From an uncultured Candidatus Melainabacteria bacterium (GTDB lineage: Bacteria; Cyanobacteriota; Vampirovibrionia; Gastranaerophilales; Gastranaerophilaceae), in NCBI GenBank assembly GCA_934757245.1, contig CAKVLH010000002.1, positions 124,001 to 188,000 on the forward strand: DNA of 64,000 nt, written 5' to 3'. Position numbers and translations under genes: made by a program. Positions 27,731 to 36,538 of this stretch are shown here, piece after piece. Below the pieces are notes generated by a model. The model did not search any database and was not told where the DNA came from. It worked only from the letters and a program-made list of their open reading frames with translations. Numbering within the stretch: position 1 is the stretch's first letter; each line of letters opens with the position of its first letter.

Positions 27731-28602
27731 CAGATGTCTCCATATTTATTTTTTTCGAAACACAGAATGTTGATTAATGAAAACGCCATTACAACGATTA
27801 GCAAAACTACCGCAAGTGCTGATGCGTAGCCTAAATCAAGGTTTTCAAACGCGCGTTCGTAAATATAATAAACGATTGTTTTGGTAGAATTCAAAGGACC
27901 GCCTTTTGTCATAACATAGATTTCGGCAAAAACTTTCATTGCAGAAATTGTACTTATTGTAGAAACTAGCGCAATTGTCGGCATAATGTGCGGAATTGTT
28001 ACTGTCAAATGTTTGGTTAAAAAGTTTGCGCCGTCGATATCGCAAGCTTCATATAAATCTTGCGGAACACTCATTAACGACGCAAGATAAATCATCATAT
28101 AATATCCGATACCTTTCCAGATTGTAACTATTGCAACGGAAAATAGTGCCCATTTTGTATCAACAAGCCAGCCGATAGGCTCTAAATGGAAGATTGTAAG
28201 TAGGTAGTTTAAAATTCCTTGTCCTGCGTAAAGCCATTTAAATGCAATCGCAGCAACAACGATGGATACAATTACTGGTAGATAAAGCAAAATTTTGTAA
28301 AGCGTAATTCCGCGAATTTTTTGGTTGATAAGAATTGCTAAAAAAAGCGGAAAAGTTACCAAAAACGGAACTGCAATTACAAGATACATAAATGTATTAA
28401 ACATTACCTTGTAAAAAATCGGTTCTTTGAAAAGTTTTACGTAGTTGTCAACACCGTTGAATGTTGGATTGTAGATGCTTGATGAGTAGTCAAAAAAGCT
28501 CAATCCAAAGGTTTGAAAAAACGGTATGAAGAAAAACACTATTAAAACTGCAAGTGCCGGCAGTAAAAATAAATATGGTGTGTATTTTTTATAATAATTC
28601 AT
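27730..28602 (-). CDS. Sugar ABC transporter permease (MalF/UgpA-type), without partner genes
   Basis: A 290-aa inner-membrane permease of the carbohydrate CUT1 class, with about six hydrophobic segments. The EAA loop that docks the ATPase is clear: YEACDIDGANFLTKHLTVTIP near residue 187. CUT1 importers normally need a second permease, a substrate-binding protein and an ATPase; none is encoded next to it. The only close partner is a glycosyltransferase overlapping by 1 bp. A GATAAT hexamer lies 6 nt before the ATG with no Shine-Dalgarno. Confidence 0.85.
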   Translation of the reverse strand: MNYYKKYTPYLFLLPALAVLIVFFFIPFFQTFGLSFFDYSSSIYNPTFNGVDNYVKLFKEPIFYKVMFNTFMYLVIAVPFLVTFPLFLAILINQKIRGITLYKILLYLPVIVSIVVAAIAFKWLYAGQGILNYLLTIFHLEPIGWLVDTKWALFSVAIVTIWKGIGYYMMIYLASLMSVPQDLYEACDIDGANFLTKHLTVTIPHIMPTIALVSTISTISAMKVFAEIYVMTKGGPLNSTKTIVYYIYERAFENLDLGYASALAVVLLIVVMAFSLINILCFEKNKYGDI

Positions 28603-28608
28603 ACACTA

Positions 28609-28614
28609 ATTATC
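28609..28614 (-). promoter_or_regulatory. Possible leaderless -10 of the ABC permease
   Basis: GATAAT on the minus strand ends 6 nt before the ATG (28602). The first base deviates from TATAAT, so this is a weaker member of the leaderless class. Confidence 0.4.
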
Positions 28615-28665
28615 TCATTTGTTATGATATCGGTCAAGAGCGTTTTTAGTGAGTGTGAAAACAAG

Positions 28666-28691
28666 GCGATTGCATTTCAAAATGCAATCGC
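28666..28691 (-). terminator. Hairpin downstream of the lipoprotein gene
   Basis: A perfect 12-bp stem (GCGATTGCATTT / AAATGCAATCGC) with a 2-nt gap, 25 bp past the lipoprotein stop codon. The T content after the stem is modest on the minus strand and higher on the plus strand (TCAGTTTTTT). Confidence 0.6.
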
Positions 28692-28716
28692 TCAGTTTTT
28701 TAAGTAATATTACAAC

Positions 28717-29799
28717 TTAGTTTCCTTGTACAGAAACTGCACCGGTTTTCTTATCAACAGAAACAATCTTAATTGTTTTCAAATTATTTTTTACCGGTGC
28801 ATCATCAGATAAACCGTCTTGTACAACTCTAATTTTTGATAAAATCAATTTATCTGTTTTATTAGAAGAAAACATTTCACCTTTTATTAGATAAATTTCG
28901 CTTTCACCATTACTTGTAACTTTATTAGCAATACCTATCATTGTGTTATTATCGCCATCTACCTTTCTTACATTCAATCTGTAAGAATAGTCAGAACCAT
29001 TAAAGAATAGAACATTTTGATTGTTAGATTTACTAGAATATTCTACGCTATTAAAACCAAGAGCCTGAATCATTTTTGATATTGCATCTTTATTATTGCC
29101 ATTAAAGAAACTTATACCATTTACATCAGATTTTATATTGGTTAAACTTTTATTTGCAGTTTGTTCAATTTCTGCTACGCTATTTTCGGATTCATCAGGC
29201 ATATAATCTTCTTCTTTTAGCTTGCCGTCTTTATTAAAATTACAAACAGTAGTTTTTGTACCTTCTTTTGTAATTACACTAAAATCACCATTATCTTCAT
29301 GCACAACCCTTATTTCAAAACTATCTTCACCTAATCCTAAGTTACAATATAACCAAAAATATTTACCCGAATCTATCCATTGCATGGATTCATCATAACG
29401 TTTATTTCCGGTAGTAAATACTACAGAAAAATCTTCATAAGTCGTTATAATACGCGTTTTATCGTAAGATGTTCCGCCGTAATAATACTTTCCATACTCA
29501 TCTTGAAGATGTTTGTTACACCATTCTTGACCAATTTTTACAACGGTTTCAAATTCTTTTTCGTTAAGTCCTGTATATTTTTTTATTTCTCTTGGGTCTC
29601 TATTTTTAACTAAACCTTTAGTCATTTCAATATCATCTAAGTTATCATTACTGATTTCAACACTATCTTGTTGACATCCTTGACAGTGGTGATGAGATTT
29701 TGGAGCATTACAAGCGGTTAACATTGTAGCCGCTGCTATTGTCGGTAACATTATTTTTCCTACCTTTTTGATAGGTTGTGATATTGGTAAAATCCTCAT
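28717..29799 (-). CDS. Lipoprotein of unknown function, 360 aa
   Basis: Not recognised. The chosen ATG (29799) has AAAGGA upstream; an extra 11-codon extension is excluded. The N-terminus has RILPISQP, a basic patch and a hydrophobic segment ending in a lipobox (MLTAC, Cys about residue 30), followed by a His/Cys-rich SHHHCQGC stretch. The mature part (from residue 45) is acidic and strand-rich with repeated short Lys/Asp motifs. It is probably an outer-face lipoprotein. The PI-x-Q-P start resembles the N-termini of other proteins of this lineage. Confidence 0.7.
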   Translation of the reverse strand: MRILPISQPIKKVGKIMLPTIAAATMLTACNAPKSHHHCQGCQQDSVEISNDNLDDIEMTKGLVKNRDPREIKKYTGLNEKEFETVVKIGQEWCNKHLQDEYGKYYYGGTSYDKTRIITTYEDFSVVFTTGNKRYDESMQWIDSGKYFWLYCNLGLGEDSFEIRVVHEDNGDFSVITKEGTKTTVCNFNKDGKLKEEDYMPDESENSVAEIEQTANKSLTNIKSDVNGISFFNGNNKDAISKMIQALGFNSVEYSSKSNNQNVLFFNGSDYSYRLNVRKVDGDNNTMIGIANKVTSNGESEIYLIKGEMFSSNKTDKLILSKIRVVQDGLSDDAPVKNNLKTIKIVSVDKKTGAVSVQGN

Positions 29800-29874
29800 T
29801 ATTATATCCTTTCTTCGTTTTATATTAAGCATAAAACACGTAAAAATATTTTTTTGCTAGTCTTGTAAAAAATT

Positions 29875-30130
29875 AATAACACCCTCTCCCTTTACACCAC
29901 ATTTCCCAATTTGTAAGTTTAACTACTAGCTTGGAAGTGGGGCAGAAAACTCCCCCGAGGGAGGGGATGCGCTTATGACATCCAAGCAACCGAGTCTTGC
30001 TTCCCTCTCCTTTTTCAATTTGATATGGAGAGGGTGCTATTGAACGTCGTAAGCGTAGCCCCCTCGCCTTACAGGAGAGGGTTGGGGTGAGGTGAATATT
30101 AACTTTCAACTTTTAACACAACCAACTTCA
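29875..30130. repeat. Repeat-filled intergenic region between the lipoprotein gene and mnmG
   Basis: This 406-bp gap (29800-30205) holds no convincing gene. It contains an ACCCTCTCC ... GGAGAGGGT pair spanning 29880-30040, a CTCCCCCGAGGGAGGGG hairpin near 29958, and CCCTCGCCTTACAGGAGAGG followed by TTGGGGTGAGGTG at 30061-30094. The last copy is the closest relative of the segments found inside coaBC and pabA. A 78-codon frame here is made wholly of repeat sequence. Confidence 0.75.
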
Positions 30131-30205
30131 TCAGCCTACCGTAAATTCGCCCAAGGCTTACGCAAAAAAAAACGAAAACTACACAAGGCAGAAAATAAAA
30201 TAATT

Positions 30206-32071
30206 TTATTTTCCCAACAACACCATTAAAACGGATATATCCGCAGGTTTAACTCCGCCAATTCTGGAAGCTTGCGCCAAATTTGTCGGACGAATTTTTT
30301 CCAATTTTTCTTTTGTTTCTGTTGAAATATGTTTAATCTGCGAATAATCAATATTTGCAGGAATTCTATATTTTTCCAACTTTTCAGAAGTTTCTACTTG
30401 TTGTTCTTGGCGTTTAATATAACCATCATATTTAATCAAAACTTCAACTTCATCAGTAATATCCTCACCTAATCCAAGATTGCGAGTTTCTTCATCAATT
30501 TCTTTAAAAATTTCATAATTAATATTAGGACGCTTAAGAAGTTCCGCCATGCGCATTCCACGGTCGATATGCTCGCCAACTTTCGCTAAAATAGCATTTG
30601 CTTCCTCTGTTGCAGAAATTTTTGCTTCTTTTAGTCGAGCAATTTCTTTTTGAATATTTTCTTGCTTATCCAAATATCTCTTGTATTGCGTTTCATCTAT
30701 CAAACCTATTTGATGACCGATTTCTGTTAATCTCGCATCAGCATTATCTTGTCTTAAAAGCAAACGATATTCTGAACGCGAAGTAAGCATTCTATAAGGT
30801 TCTTGAATATCTTTTGTAACCAAATCATCAATCAAAGTTCCTGTATAAGATGAAGCGCGAGAAAGCTCTAAAGGTTCAGAATTATTAAGATATTTAACCG
30901 AATTTATACCTGCAATCAAACCTTGCGCCGCAGCTTCTTCATATCCGCTCGTACCGTTAATTTGTCCTGCGAAGAATAAACCTTCAATATCTTTTGACAT
31001 TAAAGAATGTCTTGTCTGAACAGCCGGAACATAGTCATATTCAACAGCATAAGCAGGTTTAATAATATGCGCTTTTTCTAACCCCGGAAGCGAACGCAAC
31101 ATTTCAACCTGAACGCATGCCGGTAAACTCGTTGAAAAACCTTGAATATAAACTTCATAAGTATTTAGACCTTCCGGCTCAATAAAAATATGATGTGAAG
31201 GATTAGACGCAAATCTAACGATTTTATCTTCAATTGAAGGACAATAACGAGGTCCAACACCTTGAATCAAACCTTGATACATCGGAGATTTGTCCAAATT
31301 TGAACGAATAATTGAATGCGTTTCTTCATTAGTTCTTGTTAAATAACAAGGAACTTGCGGACGAATTGGGCGATTTGGCTTGAATGAGTAAAAACTCAAT
31401 TTTTCATCCCCTGGTTGAACGTCCATTTTTGAATAATCAATTGTTCTTTTATCAACTCTCGCCGGAGTTCCTGTTTTAAGCTTCTTTGTAATTATACCAT
31501 GTTCTCTAAGCGAAGCAGAAAGCCCGATTGCAGCGCGTTCTCCAAGCCTTCCGCCTGAATAAGCCTGCAAACCTACATACATCTTACCTTCAAGTGAAGT
31601 TCCTGTAGTCAAAATTATAGCTCGGCAAGAATACTCTATTCCGTATTCGTCAACCGCGCCGACAATTTGTTTGTCTTTTACCTTTAAATCCGTAATACAA
31701 GTCTGCTTAACCCAAATATTATCGGTATTTTCAATAATATGGCGCATGTATTGCGTGTATTCTTTTTTATCGGACTGTGCTCTTAAAGCTCTAACGGCAG
31801 GGCCTTTAGAAGAATTAAGCGTTTTCATTTGAATGTAAGTAGCGTCAGCAACTTCACCCATAACTCCACCCAATGCGTCGATTTCTCTAACAAGAGTTGA
31901 TTTTGCAGGGCCTCCAATCGCTGGGTTACAAGGTTGAAGCGCGATATTATCAACATTTAGCGTACATAAAAGAACATTACAGCCTAAACGCGCAGCACTT
32001 AACGCCGCTTCACATCCGGCATGTCCTGCTCCAACTACGATTACATCAAATTTATTATTAAGATAGTCCAT
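30206..32071 (-). CDS. mnmG: tRNA uridine-5-carboxymethylaminomethyl modification enzyme MnmG (GidA)
   Basis: With MnmE, this FAD enzyme modifies the wobble uridine of several tRNAs. It shows the FAD Rossmann motif VVGAGHAGCEAA near residue 11, the CNPAIGGPAKS signature, GTSLEGKMYVG, the RYCPSIEDKIVRF signature, and the C-terminal helical domain that binds MnmE and tRNA. Start ATG 32071 is chosen because the longer TTG start at 32089 would overlap the -10. The protein is about 621 aa, family length. The TATAAT hexamer lies 6 nt upstream, with no Shine-Dalgarno. mnmE is not in the window. Confidence 0.96.
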   Translation of the reverse strand: MDYLNNKFDVIVVGAGHAGCEAALSAARLGCNVLLCTLNVDNIALQPCNPAIGGPAKSTLVREIDALGGVMGEVADATYIQMKTLNSSKGPAVRALRAQSDKKEYTQYMRHIIENTDNIWVKQTCITDLKVKDKQIVGAVDEYGIEYSCRAIILTTGTSLEGKMYVGLQAYSGGRLGERAAIGLSASLREHGIITKKLKTGTPARVDKRTIDYSKMDVQPGDEKLSFYSFKPNRPIRPQVPCYLTRTNEETHSIIRSNLDKSPMYQGLIQGVGPRYCPSIEDKIVRFASNPSHHIFIEPEGLNTYEVYIQGFSTSLPACVQVEMLRSLPGLEKAHIIKPAYAVEYDYVPAVQTRHSLMSKDIEGLFFAGQINGTSGYEEAAAQGLIAGINSVKYLNNSEPLELSRASSYTGTLIDDLVTKDIQEPYRMLTSRSEYRLLLRQDNADARLTEIGHQIGLIDETQYKRYLDKQENIQKEIARLKEAKISATEEANAILAKVGEHIDRGMRMAELLKRPNINYEIFKEIDEETRNLGLGEDITDEVEVLIKYDGYIKRQEQQVETSEKLEKYRIPANIDYSQIKHISTETKEKLEKIRPTNLAQASRIGGVKPADISVLMVLLGK

Positions 32072-32077
32072 AAGTGG

Positions 32078-32083
32078 ATTATA
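32078..32083 (-). promoter_or_regulatory. Leaderless -10 hexamer of mnmG
   Basis: TATAAT ends 6 nt before the mnmG ATG at 32071, predicting transcription start at the initiation codon. Confidence 0.55.
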
Positions 32084-32125
32084 CAACAAACAAATATAAT
32101 ACTTAAATAGTTCATTTAAAATAAT

Positions 32126-32749
32126 CTATTTTATAAAATTCCTAAACACTTCAATTCCGTCTTCTGTCAAAATTGCTTCCGGATGGAATTGTACGCCATA
32201 AATAGGCTTGCCTTTAATTTTTAGCGCCATTGGAATTTTATCCTCTGTCCAAGCTGTTATTTGAATCGGGCTTTCAATCCTATTGCTGAGTGCCTTCTCT
32301 TTAGAGAAAAGGGGTGGGGTGAGGTGTTGGTTTAAACTGTAAGTGGAATAATCCACAATCAGCGAATGATACCTCGTTGCGCTAAATCCTTGCTTCATTC
32401 CCTTAAAAAGTTCAAAATTCTCATCAAAATATATCTTAGAATTCTTGCCGTGATAAGGTTCTGGCGCTTTTATAATATTTGCACCAAAATATTTTGCGAT
32501 ACATTGCATCCCTAAGCAAACGCCTAAAATTGGCAATTTGTCTTGATAATAATCTATTATATCCATTGTAACGCCGGAGTTTTCGGGATTTCCCCACCCA
32601 GGAGACAAAATAATTTTTGAAAATTCAAGTTTTTTAATCTCATCCAGAGTTAATTCGTCATTTTTTATTACAATCGGCTCGATGCCTAGAATTTTTATAT
32701 ACTGTACGATATTGTATGTAAAAGAGTCGTAATTATCAATTATGAGCAC
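32126..32749 (-). CDS. pabA: Aminodeoxychorismate / anthranilate synthase glutamine amidotransferase subunit
   Basis: PabA/TrpG supplies ammonia from glutamine to the chorismate-using subunit. The class I glutamine amidotransferase triad is present: Cys in GVCLGMQ near residue 78, His and Glu in VQFHPEA near residue 192. NYDSFTYN opens the chain. Because it overlaps the pabBC gene by 10 bp, folate (PABA) synthesis is the likely pathway, although such subunits can be shared with tryptophan synthesis. Residues about 138-157 are an insert read from a dispersed repeat (NQHLTPPLFSKEK), at a loop next to the conserved RYHSL. Confidence 0.92.
   Translation of the reverse strand: MLIIDNYDSFTYNIVQYIKILGIEPIVIKNDELTLDEIKKLEFSKIILSPGWGNPENSGVTMDIIDYYQDKLPILGVCLGMQCIAKYFGANIIKAPEPYHGKNSKIYFDENFELFKGMKQGFSATRYHSLIVDYSTYSLNQHLTPPLFSKEKALSNRIESPIQITAWTEDKIPMALKIKGKPIYGVQFHPEAILTEDGIEVFRNFIK
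32287..32331 (-). repeat. Palindromic repeat inside pabA, in frame
   Basis: GCCTTCTCTTTAGAGAAAAGG followed by GGTGGGGTGAGGTG matches the right part of the intergenic copy at 30061-30094. It adds about 15-20 residues to PabA between conserved motifs without breaking the frame. Confidence 0.7.
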
Positions 32750-34410
32750 AATTCCACCTCAATCATTTTCCGAACGGAATTAAAACAAAAGATTTTATCA
32801 GCATTTTCTAAATCTTTCGGATATAGAATTTTTTCAAGCAATTTGCCTTCTTCTATAAGTTTTTGCCTGTATGTTCCGTTCAAAAGTCCGCAAGAAATTG
32901 GCGGAGTATAAAGTTTTCTATCTTTTTCTATTGCAACATTCGTAAAAATTCCTTCTGTGATTTCTCCGTGTTCGTTGATTCTAATATGTTCAAACGCATC
33001 TGTCGGCATATTTTCACGAATAGTAGTTTTGTGGTACAAAAACGGATTATGAGAGTTTACTTCACCTTGAAGTTTTACGCGTGGCTTATTTGCCCCATTA
33101 AAAATACAACCAGAAAGCTCTGTAACTTGTTTTTGCAAGTTACCGTTTTTGTCTAACGTAACTCGTAATTTTAGGGGGGTGTTACAATTGCAAATGTTCT
33201 CAGAATTATGCATTGTTTGTGAATCTATTGTCAAGGTATCATCTGTTACCCCACCCCGAAATCGGAGATTTCGACCCTCCCTCAAGGGGAGGGTATGCCG
33301 TTCAATCTTTTCATTCCACTTAAATCCCAACTCTTTTGCAGATTTTTTTATTCTCGCAACATGCCTTTCCCAATCATCGACTGCTGTTTCAATCAACTGA
33401 AAGTCGGAATGTAGAAATTTCGTTTTAACTAAAGTTTCTTCCCATTCATCTTCTGCGGTAGAATCCCAAACTATCGCACCGCCGGCATGATAGGTATATT
33501 TATTATTATTGCCGTATAAAATTCTTATTGGCACGCTAAACTCACACTCATTAGGTGATAAAAATCCGATTGCGCCACAATAAATATTTCGGCTAAACGG
33601 TTCTAATTCATCAATTACATGCATAGTTGAAACTTTTGGTGCGCCTGTAATTGAACCGCAAGGAAAAATTGCTTTGAAAATGTCATACAAACTCACATTA
33701 TCTTCTAATTCAGAAGATATTTCTGATGTCATTTGAAAGACCGTCGGATGTTCTTCTATTTCAAAAAGTTTGTCAACTTTAACTGTTCCGGTTTTAGAAA
33801 TTCTGCCTAAATCGTTTCTCAACAAATCGACAATCATAATATTTTCCGCGCGATTTTTTATGTCATTGTATAGAAAATCCCGTCTTTTTTTATCTTCATT
33901 ATCACCCAATCTTGGCGCTGTACCTTTCATTGGCTTTGTTAAAATTTTGTTTCCTTTAAGTTTAAAAAACAATTCCGGTGAATACGAAAGCAGGGTTAAA
34001 TCTGGAGTTTCCAGATAAGTATTATAAGGAGTTTTTTGTTTCTCTAAAATCGCTTCATATAAATCAATGCCGTTCAAATTCGTTAAAACTTCTGACGGGT
34101 AGGTATAATTAACTTCGTAAGTAACTCCGTTGGAGATATATTCTTTAATTTTATTTATAGCTTCAATGTAGGTTTCTTTGCTTATCATTGGCTTAATGAT
34201 TGTACCGAGCTGTTTTGGCGGATTTGGCGTGTAATTCTCAAATTTATCAAAGACCTCAAAATACAATTTTTGAAAATCATAGGTAATATATCCGAGCAAA
34301 TAGTAGTTTTTGCGCAATTTGTCAATTCGGCAAAAGGCTTCTTTTAAATCGCCTTCAGCTTTAATAATTTCAATCGGATTTGAAAAAGATTTGTTTGCGT
34401 AAATTTGCAT
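32740..34410 (-). CDS. pabBC: Fused aminodeoxychorismate synthase component I and 4-amino-4-deoxychorismate lyase
   Basis: The first 320 residues form the chorismate-binding PabB domain (NYTYPSEV, KPMKGTAPR near residue 167, IVDLLRNDLGRI, FPCGSITGAPK). The last 230 form a class IV aminotransferase-type PabC lyase (WERHVARIKKSAKELGF, then EITEGIFTNVAIEK and the C-terminal FCFNSVRKMIEV). Together with PabA it converts chorismate to 4-aminobenzoate for folate. The PabC part has an insert of about 45 residues (near 365-410) that contains a dispersed repeat (33238-33303). A TATAAT hexamer sits 6 nt before the ATG. PabB-PabC fusions are known in other bacteria. Confidence 0.93.
   Translation of the reverse strand: MQIYANKSFSNPIEIIKAEGDLKEAFCRIDKLRKNYYLLGYITYDFQKLYFEVFDKFENYTPNPPKQLGTIIKPMISKETYIEAINKIKEYISNGVTYEVNYTYPSEVLTNLNGIDLYEAILEKQKTPYNTYLETPDLTLLSYSPELFFKLKGNKILTKPMKGTAPRLGDNEDKKRRDFLYNDIKNRAENIMIVDLLRNDLGRISKTGTVKVDKLFEIEEHPTVFQMTSEISSELEDNVSLYDIFKAIFPCGSITGAPKVSTMHVIDELEPFSRNIYCGAIGFLSPNECEFSVPIRILYGNNNKYTYHAGGAIVWDSTAEDEWEETLVKTKFLHSDFQLIETAVDDWERHVARIKKSAKELGFKWNEKIERHTLPLREGRNLRFRGGVTDDTLTIDSQTMHNSENICNCNTPLKLRVTLDKNGNLQKQVTELSGCIFNGANKPRVKLQGEVNSHNPFLYHKTTIRENMPTDAFEHIRINEHGEITEGIFTNVAIEKDRKLYTPPISCGLLNGTYRQKLIEEGKLLEKILYPKDLENADKIFCFNSVRKMIEVELCS
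33238..33303 (-). repeat. Palindromic repeat inside pabBC, in frame
   Basis: Read on the minus strand it has CATACCCTCCCCTTGAGGGA, then CGAAATCTCCGATTTCG and GGGGTGGGGT. Two hairpins and the GGGGTGGGG tail mark it as a member of the family found at 5719, 30061, 32287 and 49721. It codes for LPLREGRNLRFRGGV in PabC. Confidence 0.7.
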
Positions 34411-34416
34411 AAGATT

Positions 34417-34422
34417 ATTATA
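34417..34422 (-). promoter_or_regulatory. Leaderless -10 hexamer of pabBC-pabA
   Basis: TATAAT ends exactly 6 nt before the pabBC ATG (34410). No purine-rich ribosome binding site lies between. Confidence 0.55.
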
Positions 34423-34553
34423 TCGAAAAAGTTAACAAACAACGAAAAAATAAATAGCAATGTTAACGACTTCCCAAAAAAATATATTTGATGTAGAATG
34501 TCTAAGTAAATCGTAATATTATAAGGACAGTCGTTTTTTGACTGAATGTGGAT

Positions 34554-35420
34554 ATGACAATACAAGAATGGTTTGATAAGCGAAAAGAAGCTCAAATTGA
34601 AAGACGAGCTAAAGACATGAAGGGGATTGATGTTGAAACTCCCGAACTTTGGACAAAATGCGTTCATTGCGATACTCAAATCCTAAAATCAGAATTAGAA
34701 GATAACTTAATGGTATGCCCTCATTGCGACTATCATTTTAGAATAAATGCAAAAACTAGAATTAAACAATTGTTCGACCAAGATTCTTTTGTTGAATTCT
34801 TTAAAAATGTTCAACCTTGCGACCCCTTGAACTTTGTTGATACAGAATCTTATGCAGAACGCTTGAAAAAAGCGCACGCTAAAACAGGTTTGGACGAAGC
34901 TGTAATTACAGGTATCGGAACTATTGAAGGTCATAAAATTGCAGCAGCGGTTATGGACTTCGATTATATGGGCGGTTCAATGGGAAGTGTTGTTGGCGAA
35001 AAAGTTACAAGAATTATGGAAAAAGCGCTTGAATTAAAACTTCCAATGCTTGCAATCACCTCATCAGGCGGAGCAAGAATGCAAGAAAGCGCATTAAGTC
35101 TTATGCAAATGGCTAAAACTTCTTGTGCAGTTGCAAGATTAGATGAAGCAGGACTTCTATATATTAACTTATTAACAGAACCTACATTTGGCGGTATTAC
35201 TGCAAGTTTTGGTACTTTGGGCGATATTATTATAGCAGAACAAGGTGCAAGAATCGGTTTTGCAGGAAGAAGAGTTATTGAACAAACAATCAGACAAAAA
35301 CTTCCTGATGACTTCCAAACTGCAGAATATTTGTTAAAGTTCGGTCAAGTAGATATTGTGTCTAAGAGAAAGAATTTAAGAAAAACACTTGCTAACATTT
35401 TAGACATTCACGGAGTATAG
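34554..35420 (+). CDS. accD: Acetyl-CoA carboxylase carboxyltransferase subunit beta
   Basis: AccD and AccA form the carboxyltransferase that transfers CO2 from biotin to acetyl-CoA, giving malonyl-CoA for fatty acids. The N-terminal zinc ribbon is clear (Cys36, Cys39, Cys55, Cys58). The crotonase-like core shows MGGSMGSVVGEK, SSGGARMQE near residue 178, and FGGITASFGTLGD. Length 288 aa is standard. I start at ATG 34554 (MTIQEWF); a GTG two codons upstream is possible, and neither has a good Shine-Dalgarno. accA begins 2 bp after the stop. Confidence 0.95.
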   Translation: MTIQEWFDKRKEAQIERRAKDMKGIDVETPELWTKCVHCDTQILKSELEDNLMVCPHCDYHFRINAKTRIKQLFDQDSFVEFFKNVQPCDPLNFVDTESYAERLKKAHAKTGLDEAVITGIGTIEGHKIAAAVMDFDYMGGSMGSVVGEKVTRIMEKALELKLPMLAITSSGGARMQESALSLMQMAKTSCAVARLDEAGLLYINLLTEPTFGGITASFGTLGDIIIAEQGARIGFAGRRVIEQTIRQKLPDDFQTAEYLLKFGQVDIVSKRKNLRKTLANILDIHGV

Positions 35421-35422
35421 AA

Positions 35423-36379
35423 ATGGCAGTAGTATTAGATTTTGAAAAACCTATAGTTGAAATACAAAATAAAATAGATGAATTAAAGAAAATGAGCGAA
35501 GAATCCGGAATGGATTTGAATAATCAAATCGAAACATTTGAACAACAAGCTCAGGATTATAAAAAGGAGTTGTATTCTAAATTGAAACCTTCACAAAAAT
35601 TACAAATCGCAAGACATCCTGAAAGACCTAAATTCCTAGATTACGTGAACTTGATATGTGATGAATTTATCGAACTTCACGGGGACAGAGAAGGAATGGA
35701 TGATAGAGCCATTATTGGCGGACTTGCGAAAATTGATGGCAAACCTTTAATGATTATTGGTATTCAAAAAGGTCGTAACACAAAAGAAAACTTGGAATAC
35801 AATTTCGGTATGCCACAACCGCAAGGTTATAGAAAAGCATTGAGATTGTTTAACCACGCTAATAAATTCAATTTGCCGATTGTAACTTTGATTGACACAC
35901 CTGGCGCTTACCCTGGAATCAAGGCAGAAGAAACCGGTCAAGGCGTTGCGATTGCGGTTAACTTGAGAGAAATGGCAAAACTAAATGTGCCAATTATTTC
36001 TATCATTACAGGCGAAGGCTGTAGCGGTGGTGCTTTAGGTTTAGCTGTAGCTAACAGAGTAATGATGCTTGAACACGCTTATTATACAGTAATTTCTCCT
36101 GAAGGTTGTGCTTCAATTCTTTGGAGAGATGCGGCAAGATTCGCTGATGCAGCAGAAGCTTTGAAAATCACTTCTAAAGATTTGTTGGAATTTGATATTA
36201 TTGATGAAGAAATCCCAGAACCTTTGGGTGGTGCACATGCTGATTATGCAGTTGTTTCAAATAATATGAAATCTTCAATTGTAAATGCGTTAGAAGAATT
36301 GTCTAAGAAATCTTCTGAAGAATTGCGAAACGAAAGATACGATAAATTCCGCAAAATGGGAAGATTTGTAGAAGCGTAA
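35423..36379 (+). CDS. accA: Acetyl-CoA carboxylase carboxyltransferase subunit alpha
   Basis: Partner of AccD. The 318-aa chain has the long N-terminal helix (ELKKMSEESGMDLNNQIETF), RHPERPKFLDYVNLI near residue 72, the binding loop in GMPQPQGYRKALRL, DTPGAYPGIKAEETGQG, and GEGCSGGALGLAVANRV near residue 200. The length and motifs indicate an intact gene. It is directly coupled to accD. The biotin carrier and carboxylase genes (accB, accC) are not in the window. Confidence 0.97.
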   Translation: MAVVLDFEKPIVEIQNKIDELKKMSEESGMDLNNQIETFEQQAQDYKKELYSKLKPSQKLQIARHPERPKFLDYVNLICDEFIELHGDREGMDDRAIIGGLAKIDGKPLMIIGIQKGRNTKENLEYNFGMPQPQGYRKALRLFNHANKFNLPIVTLIDTPGAYPGIKAEETGQGVAIAVNLREMAKLNVPIISIITGEGCSGGALGLAVANRVMMLEHAYYTVISPEGCASILWRDAARFADAAEALKITSKDLLEFDIIDEEIPEPLGGAHADYAVVSNNMKSSIVNALEELSKKSSEELRNERYDKFRKMGRFVEA

Positions 36380-36392
36380 GTTTTTAATAATA

Positions 36393-36530
36393 TTAATGGT
36401 GCAATTTTTTGCACCATACTTTTCTAAATTGAAAATGGAAAATGGATAATTGAAAATTATTTAATACTATTTTCCATTTTTCACTTTCAATTTCCCATTG
36501 GAAGATAGTATGGTGCAAATTTTTGTGCCT
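36393..36530. repeat. Dispersed palindromic repeat, copy 2 (inverted relative to copy 1)
   Basis: It starts TTAATGGTGC-AATTTTTT-GCACCAT and ends with TATGGTGCAAATTTTTGTGCC. Between them is a core that is the reverse complement of 10100-10217 with only scattered differences. It separates accA from the convergent tcdA gene and could also act as a terminator hairpin. Confidence 0.8.
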
Positions 36531-36538
36531 TTAAACTG

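Noticed and set aside
29873..30109. 78-codon open frame on the minus strand
   Set aside because: It is made almost entirely of dispersed repeat sequence (CCCTCTCC palindromes), with no ribosome site and a repeat-like peptide.
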